Source: Persicimonas caeni
GTDB lineage: Bacteria; Myxococcota_A; Bradymonadia; Bradymonadales; Bradymonadaceae
Length of the DNA: 64,000 nucleotides
Assembly: GCF_006517175.1 (NCBI RefSeq)
Contig: NZ_CP041186.1
Coordinates: 5,483,074-5,547,073 of the forward strand
Direction of reading: 5' to 3'
The notes under the pieces are model-generated. The model was not told where the DNA came from. It saw only the letters and a list, made by a program, of their open reading frames with translations, and ran no database searches. The stretch's first letter is position 1. Each line of letters begins with the position of its first letter. Both the position numbers and the translations under genes were made by a program. Positions 1 to 8,354 of this stretch are shown piece after piece.

Positions 1-515
1 TGCTTGCATGACATCCCTGTCGCTATGTTTTTCACTCGCGTCCGTGCGAGGGGCCATCCGTGGTCGCTCGCGTCCGTGCGAGGGGCCATCCGTGGCCAGT
101 TTGATTCCATCAATCCTTGACGCGCCATCGCACATTACCTCGTAAGTGGCTACGAGGATGCTTATCCCGACTCAAATAGAACTTACAAACAATGCTAAGT
201 CATTGAAATTGATCGGGAATCTCGCTCGGTTTTCGGCTATGGAAAACCCAAATTGATCTAACGATCTCAAAGCGTTAGCGCGATCCGTGCATTGAAGCCT
301 AAGGGTCGATGATCAACTGTGTCAAGAAGATTTTTCGGCTTTGTGATCGTGGCCCGATCGAGGTCATTGGGCGGAGCGGGGCCTTGGCCCCTGCGGAGCT
401 ATCGCCAGTGCAGCCCCAAGGCTTGCCTTGGGGTTGGGCTCCGCGAATTGGCATGGTGTGCAATCGTGTGCGAATATATGTTTATGCTGCGAATTCTTTT
501 CGAATGGTGAGTCGT
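1..515. other. Non-coding left edge with 32-bp tandem repeat
   Basis: No convincing gene is seen before the lipoprotein start at 516. Positions 35-63 and 67-95 are two copies of a 29-nt sequence repeated with a 32-bp period. From 371 to 440 there is a REP-like hairpin cluster (separate entry). The open frame upstream of 516 reads through this hairpin cluster and has no signal peptide, so it is unlikely to be translated. Confidence 0.6.
371..440. repeat. REP-like hairpin repeat, copy 1
   Basis: Contains a hairpin CCCCAAGG-CTTG-CCTTGGGG at 414-433 preceded by GCGGAGC and a second small palindrome GGGGCC-TT-GGCCCC at 378-391. The stretch GCGGAGC..TCGCC.GTGCAGCCCCAAGGCT.GCCTTGGGG recurs almost exactly at 6721-6762 downstream of the S1 gene, so this is a dispersed intergenic repeat. 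Function unknown; it could act as a transcript-stabilising or terminating hairpin. Confidence 0.7.
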
Positions 516-2591
516 ATGCGCATCAATATATGGCGTTTCTCCCTCCTCGGTCTCTTGGCCGCATTCGTGCTGGCCGGCTGCCCGTCGACCGACAGCCCGG
601 CCGGCAATAACGGCGCGGACGCAGGGTTGCACGAGGATAGCGGCGACAACTCCAACAATTGCGTACCTGAGTGCCAGGTCGGCGCGCGTACCTGCGGCGA
701 GGAGCAGTCGGTGCTTCGCTGCGAGTCGGTCGACGGGTGCGCGACCTTCGTCGAGGTGCTTCGCTGCCCGTCGTACAAGCTGTGCGAGGGAGGCACGTGC
801 GTCGACAAGCAGAGCGAGTGCACCAGCGTGTGCACGCCGGGGGCCGGGCCGCGGTGCAACTCGGCCGGTGAGGTCGAGCAATGCGACGACCACGACGGGA
901 ACGGCTGCTACGAGTGGGGTGGGGCGCAAACTTGCGCGTCTGGCGAGTACTGCAACCCCGACACCGGCGCGTGCGAAGCGCCGAGCTGCTCCGACGAGTG
1001 TTCGGCCGGCGAGACGAGTTGCGAGGGCGAATTGGTGCGTACGTGCGCCGAGAACGCCCAGGGCTGCTTGGTCTTCGGCGCGGGCACGGAATGCCCTGCC
1101 GAGCAGACCTGCCAGGCAGGCCAGTGCGTCGAGCAGACGAGCTGCTCCGACGAGTGCACCCAGAACGAGGCGGTCTGCGCGGCCGACGGCGGCCTTCGCA
1201 CCTGTGAGGACCACGACGGCGACGGCTGCCTCGAGTGGTCGAGCGCGCAGGCATGTTCCTCCGGCCAGGAGTGTCGCGCCGGAGCGTGCGTCGACTCGAG
1301 CTCGTGCCGCGACGAATGCGTCGACGGCGAGACGGTCTGCGTGGGCAACAAACTCGCCGACTGCGCCGACCACGACGGCGACGGGTGCACGGAATTTCCC
1401 AACCCCTACGACTGCCCCAGCGGGCAAACCTGCTCGTCGGCGAGTGGCACGGCCGCCTGCGAGGGCGCGCCGAGCACCGGCACGGCGGTCATCAACGAGA
1501 TTTTCTACGACTCGGTCGGCCCCGACCTTCGCACGGGCGGCTCGTCGCCGGCCTCGCCGACCTTCATCGAGCTCAAGGGCACGCCCGGCATGGACATCTC
1601 GGGCTTCGCCGTCGAGCTGGTCAACGGGTCGAACGGTCAGCCCTACAACTCGTTCACCCTGCCGTCGGGCGCGAGCCTCGACGGCAACGGCTTTGCCGTG
1701 CTCGCCATGGACACGCCCGATTCGTACCTGTCGTACGCCGCGTCGAGCTATACTAACGTCTACTACGTGCTGACCGCCTACGGAAACGGCACCGACGCGC
1801 TGCAAAACGGCCAAGACAGCGTGGTCCTCAAAGACGCCTCGGCGAGCACCATCGACGCGGTGGGCTACGGTGACTTCTCGGCGACCCCGCAAAACTTCGC
1901 GGGCGAGGGGAGCGCGGTCGCCGCGACCATCTCGGGGCGCTCGCTGGGCCGCGTGCCGGGCGCGGCGGACACCGACGACAACGCCGCCGACTTCGTCAGC
2001 TTCTATCCGACCCCGGGGCTGGAGAACACCGACCTGCTCATCAACGAGGTCTACCCGGACCAGCCCGGCGTCGACGACGCCACCCAGACCTTCATCGAGC
2101 TGGTCGCGCCCATTCAGGGCTGGGAAGACATGCCGCTCGATGGCTACAAGGTGCACGCCATCAACGGGTTCGACGGCCTCGACTATATCTTCGGGCCCAA
2201 CGGCGGCGACGGCATCAGCCTGGCCGGCGCGAACCTCAACGATGCCCAGAGCACCGACGGTTACGTGGTGGTTTGCAATATCGCCGCCGAGATCTCCTTG
2301 CTCAATGCATGCGCCGTGGCCTATGACGGGGCCGATTTACAGAACGGGCCCGACAACGTGGTGCTGCGCTACAACGGCCGCGTGATCGACGCGGTCGGAT
2401 ACGGAACATTCGGTTCGGGCGAGACGTTTGTTGGTGAGGGCGACCCGATAAGTTATAGCTCGAGTGACGCTGGCCAATCGCTGGGGCGCTGGCCGATCAC
2501 CGATCCGAGTTGGCAGACCGACACCGACGACAACTACATGGACTTTTGGTGGCTCTCTCCGACCCCCGGCACCGCGAATCCGCGTCCATAA
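516..2591 (+). CDS. Lipoprotein with Cys-rich repeats and two lamin-tail domains
   Basis: Predicted 691-residue secreted lipoprotein. The start at 516 is chosen because it gives a short signal peptide with lipobox LAGC (Cys22); an ATG at 504 is also possible. Residues about 45-320 are several imperfect copies of a roughly 45-residue Cys-rich module (C..EC..G...C...L..C.....GC), often with a DHDGDGC calcium-loop-like segment. Two lamin-tail-type beta-sandwich domains follow, beginning near residue 323 (AVINEIFYD) and residue 507 (LLINEVYPD), both with FIEL and the late S.GR motif. LTD domains are common in secreted bacterial proteins and are thought to be adhesion or anchoring modules. Probably outer-membrane attached; the substrate is unknown. 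Confidence 0.85.
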   Translation: MRINIWRFSLLGLLAAFVLAGCPSTDSPAGNNGADAGLHEDSGDNSNNCVPECQVGARTCGEEQSVLRCESVDGCATFVEVLRCPSYKLCEGGTCVDKQSECTSVCTPGAGPRCNSAGEVEQCDDHDGNGCYEWGGAQTCASGEYCNPDTGACEAPSCSDECSAGETSCEGELVRTCAENAQGCLVFGAGTECPAEQTCQAGQCVEQTSCSDECTQNEAVCAADGGLRTCEDHDGDGCLEWSSAQACSSGQECRAGACVDSSSCRDECVDGETVCVGNKLADCADHDGDGCTEFPNPYDCPSGQTCSSASGTAACEGAPSTGTAVINEIFYDSVGPDLRTGGSSPASPTFIELKGTPGMDISGFAVELVNGSNGQPYNSFTLPSGASLDGNGFAVLAMDTPDSYLSYAASSYTNVYYVLTAYGNGTDALQNGQDSVVLKDASASTIDAVGYGDFSATPQNFAGEGSAVAATISGRSLGRVPGAADTDDNAADFVSFYPTPGLENTDLLINEVYPDQPGVDDATQTFIELVAPIQGWEDMPLDGYKVHAINGFDGLDYIFGPNGGDGISLAGANLNDAQSTDGYVVVCNIAAEISLLNACAVAYDGADLQNGPDNVVLRYNGRVIDAVGYGTFGSGETFVGEGDPISYSSSDAGQSLGRWPITDPSWQTDTDDNYMDFWWLSPTPGTANPRP

Positions 2592-2623
2592 AGACTCAAG
2601 ACTCAAGCTTCGAGACACATTGA

Positions 2624-3199
2624 ATGACCGACAAAGAACGCCAATCCAACGACGACCGATCCAGCGGCGATAAGAAGAGCTTCCGCATCGTATGCACGCT
2701 TTGCGGCTGTAAGGCCGAGGTGCCTTTCAAGCCGCGCCGCGGTCAGGATGTCTTCTGCCCCGACTGCTTCAAGTTCAAACGCGACGAAGTCAATCAAAAG
2801 CGTCAGCGCCATTCTCCGCGAAAAAAGCACGGAACGCGCGTGATGTTTCCGATTACGTGCGCACAATGTGGAAAGAAAGAGACGCTCGATTACGTGCCCA
2901 AGGGCGTGGCGCTCCACGAGGTGATGTGCTCGGAGTGCGTGCGCACCACTTACGGCGAGCAGTCGCGTTGGGCGCAGATCAAAGAGACCAAAGCCGCCGA
3001 GCAAAAGCAGGAATGGGAGTTTACCTGCGAAGAGTGCGGCCGCGAGGATTACCTGAAGTTTCCTCCCAAGCCCGACCGTGACTACCTGTGCGTGCGCTGC
3101 TTCAACGAGCAGGAGGCGCCCAGCCGCGAGCGGTTGCAGGGCAAACAGCGCGTCGGCCGTGCGGTCTATATCCGCACCAAAGATGAGGACTCCGAATAG
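2624..3199 (+). CDS. Triple zinc-ribbon protein
   Basis: 191 residues made of three zinc-ribbon units, each with two Cys knuckles: C24/C27 with C45/C48, C79/C82 with C102/C105, and C135/C138 with C156/C159. Linkers are Lys/Arg-rich, consistent with nucleic-acid binding. It lies 32 bp after the lipoprotein and 25 bp before the MgtC-like gene. Similar CxxC-ribbon proteins are annotated as zinc-ribbon domain proteins in deltaproteobacteria; no specific function is known to me. The gene call is strong (intact frame, biased codons, regular Cys spacing); the role is open. Confidence 0.85.
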   Translation: MTDKERQSNDDRSSGDKKSFRIVCTLCGCKAEVPFKPRRGQDVFCPDCFKFKRDEVNQKRQRHSPRKKHGTRVMFPITCAQCGKKETLDYVPKGVALHEVMCSECVRTTYGEQSRWAQIKETKAAEQKQEWEFTCEECGREDYLKFPPKPDRDYLCVRCFNEQEAPSRERLQGKQRVGRAVYIRTKDEDSE

Positions 3200-3224
3200 T
3201 CACGAACGTAGGTAGCGGACACCG

Positions 3225-4565
3225 TTGGAATTCGCCACGAGTCTGGACTGGCAACTCGTCCAGTACATCTTGATTTCGCTGGGGCTGGGGGCCGTGGTCG
3301 GCCTCGAGCGCCAGAGTCACTACAGCGAAGAGAGCGAGCGAGAAGCCATCGGTGTGCGCACCTTTGCGCTGGCCAGCCTTCTGGGAACCGTCTCGGCGAT
3401 CGGTTCCCAGAGCGGCGTTCCGGGGATGGTCTATGTGACCGGCACCGGCTACTTCTTGATGATCATCGCCTACCTTGTCTTCCAGTACCGCCAGCGCGAC
3501 ACCATCCCGGGGATCACCACCGAGGTCGCCTCGCTCATCGTGTTCGTGCTGGGCGTGCTGGTCCCCTTCCAGCCCTTGTTGGCGGCCGCCCTCGGGGTCA
3601 TCGTCGCCGCGATCCTGTCGGTCAAACGCTACACCCACCTGCTCGTCGAGAAGCTCAGCCAGGACGAGGTCCTGGCGACGATGAAGTTCTTGCTGGTGTT
3701 GGTGGTGGTTTTGCCGGTGCTGCCCGACCAGGGCATGGGGCCCGACGACATCTACAACCCGCGCGAGCTGGGCTACCTGGTGGTGCTCATCACAGGGATC
3801 AGCTTCGTCGGTTATTTCGCCATTCGGTTTTTGGGGCGCCGGCGGGGCATCTCACTGACCGGCTTGCTCGGCGGGCTCGCCTCGAGCACGGCGGTCACCC
3901 TGGCGATGTCCCACCGGGTCAAGAACTCCAATGACGACCGCGTGGTGCGCCTGGCGGCTGTGTTCGCCATCTTGATGGCCAACGCCATCATGTCGGTGCG
4001 CGTGACCGTGGTGGTCGCCGCGGTCAACCCGGACTTCGTGGGGATGTTGCTCGTGCCGGTCATCGCCATGGCCGTGCCCGGCTCCATGGTCGCCGGGTAC
4101 CTGTGGTACAAGATGGCCCACGCCTATCCGGAGGGCGGCGAGGGCGTGCCGGAAAAGGCCGAGGAGGTCGGCGAAGAGGCCGAGCGCAGCGACGAGCAGT
4201 TGCATATCACCAACCCCTTTCGCATCGGGCCTGCGCTCAAGTTCGGGCTCATCTTCGTGGTGATCATCGGGCTGGTGCACGTGGCCAAGATCTATTTTGG
4301 CAGCTCGGGCACCTACGTGGCCGCGCTCATCAGCGGCTTGGCCGAGGCCAACGCCATCAGCATCGCCGTGGCGCGTATGCAGGAGGCCGGCGACATCTCG
4401 GCGACGGTGGCCACCCGCGGGGTCGTCATCGCCATTTTGGCCAACAGCTTCGTCAAGGCGGCCATCAGCGGCTTCGTGGGTACCAAAAAGCTCGGAATCT
4501 ACGTGGCCCTCGGGTTGGTTCCCATGCTCGCCGCCGGCACCGTCGCCGTCTTGTTAGTAGGTTGA
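3225..4565 (+). CDS. MgtC/SapB-DUF4010 family membrane protein
   Basis: 446-residue polytopic inner-membrane protein. The N-terminal part carries the MgtC/SapB signature (GLGAVVGLERQ, then an IGVRTFALASLLG segment). The second half matches the DUF4010 fusion partner, with the GLLGGLASSTAVTLAMS and GLAEANAISIAVARM segments. A TTG start at 3225 is used because it sits directly before the first conserved helix and no ATG lies nearby. A charged cytoplasmic loop (about residues 305-330) separates the halves. MgtC proteins modulate cation or phosphate homeostasis; for the DUF4010 type the transported species is unknown. A 17-bp tandem repeat starts at its last codons. Confidence 0.85.
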   Translation: MEFATSLDWQLVQYILISLGLGAVVGLERQSHYSEESEREAIGVRTFALASLLGTVSAIGSQSGVPGMVYVTGTGYFLMIIAYLVFQYRQRDTIPGITTEVASLIVFVLGVLVPFQPLLAAALGVIVAAILSVKRYTHLLVEKLSQDEVLATMKFLLVLVVVLPVLPDQGMGPDDIYNPRELGYLVVLITGISFVGYFAIRFLGRRRGISLTGLLGGLASSTAVTLAMSHRVKNSNDDRVVRLAAVFAILMANAIMSVRVTVVVAAVNPDFVGMLLVPVIAMAVPGSMVAGYLWYKMAHAYPEGGEGVPEKAEEVGEEAERSDEQLHITNPFRIGPALKFGLIFVVIIGLVHVAKIYFGSSGTYVAALISGLAEANAISIAVARMQEAGDISATVATRGVVIAILANSFVKAAISGFVGTKKLGIYVALGLVPMLAAGTVAVLLVG

Positions 4566-4620
4566 CCGGGCTAGTAGGTTGATCGGGTTAGTAGGTTGAC
4601 CGGGCTAGTAGGTTGACCGG
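4555..4620. repeat. 17-bp tandem repeat at gene 3' end
   Basis: Nearly four copies of the unit TAGTAGGTTGACCGGGC (4555-4571, 4572-4588, 4589-4605, 4606-4620, the last incomplete). The first copy includes the stop codon of the MgtC/DUF4010 gene. One copy carries two C-to-T differences. Probably a small replication-slippage array. Confidence 0.9.
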
Positions 4621-4627
4621 CGAGCAA

Positions 4628-4657
4628 TTGACACAGAGCGCACCGACAAACTAGATT
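4628..4657 (+). promoter_or_regulatory. Sigma-70-type promoter for the S1 gene
   Basis: A perfect -35 TTGACA (4628-4633) is followed after 18 bp by TAGATT (4652-4657), matching the conserved T-A-x-A-x-T positions. This places the transcript start near 4664, about 34 nt before the S1 ATG at 4698. Confidence 0.6.
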
Positions 4658-4697
4658 CCGCATCCCGAGAACTTCCGTTAACTCCGAGCAGTTTGCG

Positions 4698-6692
4698 ATG
4701 ACACAGACCGCCGAAAACGACACGAACACCGACGACTCGCTCTACAACGCCTTCGCCAAGGCCACCTTCGAGACGAAGACCGACGAGGGGTTCATCTTCA
4801 AGCTCGCCGACGGCGAGACTGCCCAGGTCGACCTCGACGAGTACGGCGACGATTTCCCGTTTCCGTACAGCGAGGGCGACGAGGTCGAGCTTCTCGTCGA
4901 GCAACCCTGGGGTGAGGGGTGGAAGGCGTCGGTGCGCAAGGCCGAAAGCCTTCGCCTGTGGGAGCGCCTCGGACAGCTGGCCGACGAAGAGAAGATCGTC
5001 GAGGGCGATATCCTGTCGCAGAACAAGGGCGGCCTGTCGGTCGACATCGGCCTGCGCGCGTTCTGCCCGCGCAGCCAGATCGACATCCACCGCGTCGACG
5101 ACGCCTCGCCGTATGTCGGGCGCACCGCGCGGTTTCAGGTCATCCAGTTCGACAAAAAGCGCTGCAACGTGGTGCTCAGCCGTCGCAAGGTCATCGAGTT
5201 GGAGCGCGAAGAGGAGAAAAAGCGCACCCTCGACGAGCTCGAAGAGGGCAAGGTGTTCACCGGCGTGGTGCGCAACATCAAAAAGTACGGCGCCTTTATC
5301 GATATCGGCGGCATCGACGGCCTGCTGCACATCTCGAATATGAGCTGGGGCCGCATCGACCACCCCTCCGAACTCGTGCGCCCCGGCGACGAGATCAAGG
5401 TGGTGGTGCTCGACTACGACGCCAAGCGCGACCGGCTGAGCCTGGGCCGAAAGCAACTGCTCGACAACCCGTGGAGCGACATCGAGGAGAAGTTCTCCGA
5501 GGGCGACGTCGTCGGCGGCAAGGTCGTGAGCCTGGCCGACTTCGGCGCCTTCGTCGAGGTCGCCCCCGGCCTCGAAGGGCTGGTCCACGTGACCGAGCTC
5601 TCGTGGACGGCGCGCATCCACCACCCCAAAGAGGTGCTCGACATCGGCCAGGACGTGCGCGTCAAGATCGTCGGCATCGACACCGACAACAAGCGCCTGA
5701 GCCTGTCGATCAAGCAGCTCGAGAAGAACCCCTGGGAAGAGCTCGCCGAGAACCTGTCGGTGGGCGACGTGGTCAGCGGCCCGATTCGCAACATCACCGA
5801 CTTCGGCCTGTTCGTCGAAGTCGCCCCGGCCGTCGAGGGGCTGGTGCACGTCAGTGACATCTCGTGGACCGACAAGATCGACGACCCCGCCGAGCACTTC
5901 AAGGTGGGCGACGAGATCGAGGTCAAGATCATCGACATCGACGTCGACAACCAGCGCCTGAGCCTGGGCATCAAGCAGCTTTCGCGCGACCCGTGGGAGA
6001 AAGCAGGCGAGAAGGCCAAGGTCGGCGAGAAGATCAACGTCGAGATCACCCGCCTGACCGACTTCGGCGCGTTCGCCCAGGTCGTCGAGGGCGTCGAGGG
6101 CCTCATCCACATCTCGGAGCTCTCCGAGGGCCGCGTCGAGAACGCCCACGAGGTGGTCCGACCCGGCCAGGAGGTCGAGGTGCTCGTGGTCAGCTTCGAC
6201 CGCGCCAACCAGCGCATCGGCCTGTCGCTCAAGCGCGACGAGCTCGAAGAGCCGATGGCTCGCGAGTACACCGAAGAAGAAGGCGCCACCGCCAAGCTCG
6301 GCGATATCCTGCGCGACCGTCTCGGCCTCGGGGCTGAGGAAGAAGAAACTTCAGAAGAAGCGAATGAAACTGCAGAAGAAGTAAAAGCAGAAGAAGTAAA
6401 AGAGGAAAAAACAGAAGAAGCAGAAGAGAGCGAAGAAGAAGCCGCCGACGCCGACGAAGTAGCGTCCGGGGAGGGCGAAGTAGCGTCCGGGGAGGACGAA
6501 GTAGCTGCCGGGACCGACGAAGTAGCGTCCGGGGAGGGCGAAGTAGCGTCCGGGGAGGACGAAGTAGCGTCCGGGACCGACGAAGTAGCTGCCGGGGAGG
6601 ACGAAGTAGCGTCCGGGACCGACGAGGAAGCGTCCGGGGAGGACGAGGAAGCAGCCGAGACGGACGAAGACACCACCGACGAAGAAGAATAA
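4698..6692 (+). CDS. rpsA: Ribosomal protein S1 with repetitive acidic C-terminal tail
   Basis: 664 residues. Five clear S1 OB-fold repeats lie at about 100-165, 187-255, 272-342, 358-428 and 444-513; a more degenerate one occupies about 25-85, giving the six-domain layout of classical S1. Each of the later repeats shows the YGAF/DFGAF strand, GL.H.S and the R.SL signature. S1 delivers mRNA to the 30S subunit. After residue 520 the protein becomes very acidic, and residues 587-656 are a 7-residue repeat of the type EVASGED/EVAAGTD encoded by near-identical 21-bp DNA units (separate entry). Ordinary S1 proteins lack such a tail. It has its own promoter at 4628. Confidence 0.92.
   Translation: MTQTAENDTNTDDSLYNAFAKATFETKTDEGFIFKLADGETAQVDLDEYGDDFPFPYSEGDEVELLVEQPWGEGWKASVRKAESLRLWERLGQLADEEKIVEGDILSQNKGGLSVDIGLRAFCPRSQIDIHRVDDASPYVGRTARFQVIQFDKKRCNVVLSRRKVIELEREEEKKRTLDELEEGKVFTGVVRNIKKYGAFIDIGGIDGLLHISNMSWGRIDHPSELVRPGDEIKVVVLDYDAKRDRLSLGRKQLLDNPWSDIEEKFSEGDVVGGKVVSLADFGAFVEVAPGLEGLVHVTELSWTARIHHPKEVLDIGQDVRVKIVGIDTDNKRLSLSIKQLEKNPWEELAENLSVGDVVSGPIRNITDFGLFVEVAPAVEGLVHVSDISWTDKIDDPAEHFKVGDEIEVKIIDIDVDNQRLSLGIKQLSRDPWEKAGEKAKVGEKINVEITRLTDFGAFAQVVEGVEGLIHISELSEGRVENAHEVVRPGQEVEVLVVSFDRANQRIGLSLKRDELEEPMAREYTEEEGATAKLGDILRDRLGLGAEEEETSEEANETAEEVKAEEVKEEKTEEAEESEEEAADADEVASGEGEVASGEDEVAAGTDEVASGEGEVASGEDEVASGTDEVAAGEDEVASGTDEEASGEDEEAAETDEDTTDEEE
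6456..6665 (+). repeat. 21-bp coding VNTR in rpsA tail
   Basis: Ten consecutive 21-bp units encoding EVASGEG, EVASGED, EVAAGTD and variants, the last three drifting (EEASGED, EEAAETD, EDTTDEE). The unit length preserves frame, so copy-number change would alter tail length without disrupting S1. Confidence 0.9.
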
Positions 6693-6835
6693 GCCCACGC
6701 GGAGCGGCTGCTTGCTGCCCGCGGAGCGCATCGCCCGTGCAGCCCCAAGGCTCGCCTTGGGGGTAATAAGCCCACGCGGAGCGGCTGCTTGCTGCCCGCG
6801 GAGCGCAGCCCCGGGGCTTGTCCCCGGGGTTTTGC
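6688..6835 (+). repeat. 43-bp direct repeat with REP-like hairpins; rpsA terminator
   Basis: A 43-nt sequence is directly repeated at 6688-6730 and 6765-6807; the first copy contains the rpsA TAA stop. Between them is the hairpin CCCCAAGG-CTCG-CCTTGGGG (6743-6762), and after the second copy CCCCGGGG-CTTGT-CCCCGGGG followed by TTTT (6809-6833), a good intrinsic terminator. The first hairpin and its flank match the repeat at 391-433. Confidence 0.8.
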
Positions 6836-6855
6836 GATCCAACCCCGGAGCCAAC

Positions 6856-7836
6856 ATGTCGCGGCTCGCATCAACCCGAACGCTGTGTGCTCGCCTCCTG
6901 TGCGTGTTCACGGCGTTTTCGTTTTCCGCCTGCGCCATCCCCACCCAATCGGCTCGCCTCGAGCCCACCGCGCCGCCCACCGAGGTCGAAGCCTCGGCCG
7001 ACACTCGCTACAAAGACCGCGCCTGCTCGCCGTACTGGAGTTGGCTGTACCCGGGCCTGGGCCAGTTATGCGTCGGCAAGACCGGTGAGGGCGCCACGCT
7101 CGCCGCGCTCGGCGCCGCCGAGATCGGCTCGGCCATCGCCTTCGAGACCGGTGTGCCGCTGCTCGCCTTCCAGAACGTGTGGGTCTACGGCATCGCCGAC
7201 GCCTACATCGAGGTCGACCGCGCCGAAGGGGCGCTGTACGCCCCGCAGGACACGTTGGGCGAGCTCGTGGCCGCGCCGTTCAACTGGGAGGTCATGAAAG
7301 AGCCGTACGTCTGGGGCGGCATCCTCGCGATGAGCGCGGCCGCCTTCGGCTACTCGTACCTGCTGGGGAGCACCTCCGACGCTACACCGACCACCACCGA
7401 CGACACGCCCCGGTTCCTGGGCCGCGAGATGCGCCCGGAGTGGGCCTACTCATTGGCCGCGGGCACCGGCGTGGTGCTCTTCGAGCACGTCGCCATCGGC
7501 GAGGAGGCCCTGTTTCGCGGGGTCATCCAGTCGTCGCTGGCGCGCAACTTCGGCGAAATGAAGGGGTGGGCTTGGGGCTCGGTGATCTTCGGGGCGGTCC
7601 ATATCCTCAACGCCTCGGCGCTGCCGCCCGAGCAGCGCGAGGCGTACATGTTCTACAGCGTGCCGTTCATCACGGCGGTGGGGAGTTATCTGGGCGCGAG
7701 CTATATGTGGAGTGACTACAGCTTGGCCGCGCCCGTGGCGTTACACTTTTGGTACGATTTCATCTTGAGCGCCGCCCAGTACGCGGTTTCGCCGTCGAGC
7801 AGCCCCATCGGAGCGTCGGTGACGATTCCGTTTTAA
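6856..7836 (+). CDS. CPBP-family intramembrane metalloprotease
   Basis: 326 residues. The start at 6856 is chosen because it lies after the terminator/repeat block and begins a signal-like segment ending FSFSAC. The three CPBP (CAAX/bacteriocin-processing) motifs are present: EExxxR at E216-E217..R221, FxxxH ending at H249, and HxxxD at H297-D301. These form the glutamate/histidine active site of type II CAAX-prenyl-endopeptidase-like enzymes. The N-terminal third (about 55-160) is a separate hydrophobic region with YPGLGQL, reminiscent of DUF5683-type segments. Substrate unknown. Its stop codon overlaps that of the convergent CcmH-like gene in the sequence TTTAA. Confidence 0.85.
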   Translation: MSRLASTRTLCARLLCVFTAFSFSACAIPTQSARLEPTAPPTEVEASADTRYKDRACSPYWSWLYPGLGQLCVGKTGEGATLAALGAAEIGSAIAFETGVPLLAFQNVWVYGIADAYIEVDRAEGALYAPQDTLGELVAAPFNWEVMKEPYVWGGILAMSAAAFGYSYLLGSTSDATPTTTDDTPRFLGREMRPEWAYSLAAGTGVVLFEHVAIGEEALFRGVIQSSLARNFGEMKGWAWGSVIFGAVHILNASALPPEQREAYMFYSVPFITAVGSYLGASYMWSDYSLAAPVALHFWYDFILSAAQYAVSPSSSPIGASVTIPF

Positions 7837-8345
7837 TCCATGTACTCGCCGCGCAACTCTTCGAGGTAGGCGCGGTCTTCGGAGGTCATCTGGTCGTCGG
7901 CGGTGACTTCATCGCCCGCCGCACCTTCTTGACGACGGCGCGCGGCGAAGAACCAGATGGCTGCCAGACACACGACGAGCGCGCCGGCGAGCACGCTCAG
8001 TAGCGCGTAGTTGTCTTCGGCCGGCGGCTCGACCATCCGGAACTCCTCACCGTACTTGTCGATGATGGCTTCCTTGATGTCTTGCTTCTCCAGGCCCTCT
8101 TTGGCGAGGATCTGGATCTCCTGGCGCACGTCGGATGCCCCCCCGGAGGGGCACATAGCGAGAGTCTTGCCGGGGCAGAACGGGCTGTAGATCTCTTTGC
8201 TGACCTCTTGGGTCACCTTGGAGACCTCGCCTGCGCCGCGTTGGCCGTGAGATTCTTGGGCGAGGGCGGGGGAGGCCGCCAGAAGCGGGAGCAGGAAAGC
8301 TGCGGCCACGAACCGGCGCCAATGATGTAGTTTGGTGTAGACCAT
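7833..8345 (-). CDS. CcmH/NrfF-like cytochrome c biogenesis protein (divergent)
   Basis: 170 residues with a Sec signal peptide (about 1-30), a periplasmic three-helix-like domain (45-115) and one membrane helix near 120-140, followed by a short charged tail. The layout and the SDVRQEI and KEAIIDKYGEEF segments match CcmH/CycL/NrfF proteins, which reduce apocytochrome c before heme attachment. The two cysteines are spaced CPGKTLAMC rather than the canonical CxxC, so the usual thiol-disulfide site is altered. It follows the M61 peptidase by 9 bp and is probably cotranscribed. No other ccm genes are nearby. Confidence 0.65.
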   Translation of the reverse strand: MVYTKLHHWRRFVAAAFLLPLLAASPALAQESHGQRGAGEVSKVTQEVSKEIYSPFCPGKTLAMCPSGGASDVRQEIQILAKEGLEKQDIKEAIIDKYGEEFRMVEPPAEDNYALLSVLAGALVVCLAAIWFFAARRRQEGAAGDEVTADDQMTSEDRAYLEELRGEYMD

Positions 8346-8354
8346 GTGTCGTCG

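Noticed and set aside
35-95. Possible CRISPR-like repeat at left edge
   Set aside because: Only two 29-nt copies separated by 3 nt; no spacer-sized unique sequence and no cas genes.
399-2156. 585-residue minus-strand open frame
   Set aside because: Antisense shadow of the lamin-tail lipoprotein with low-complexity Ala/Arg/Val composition.
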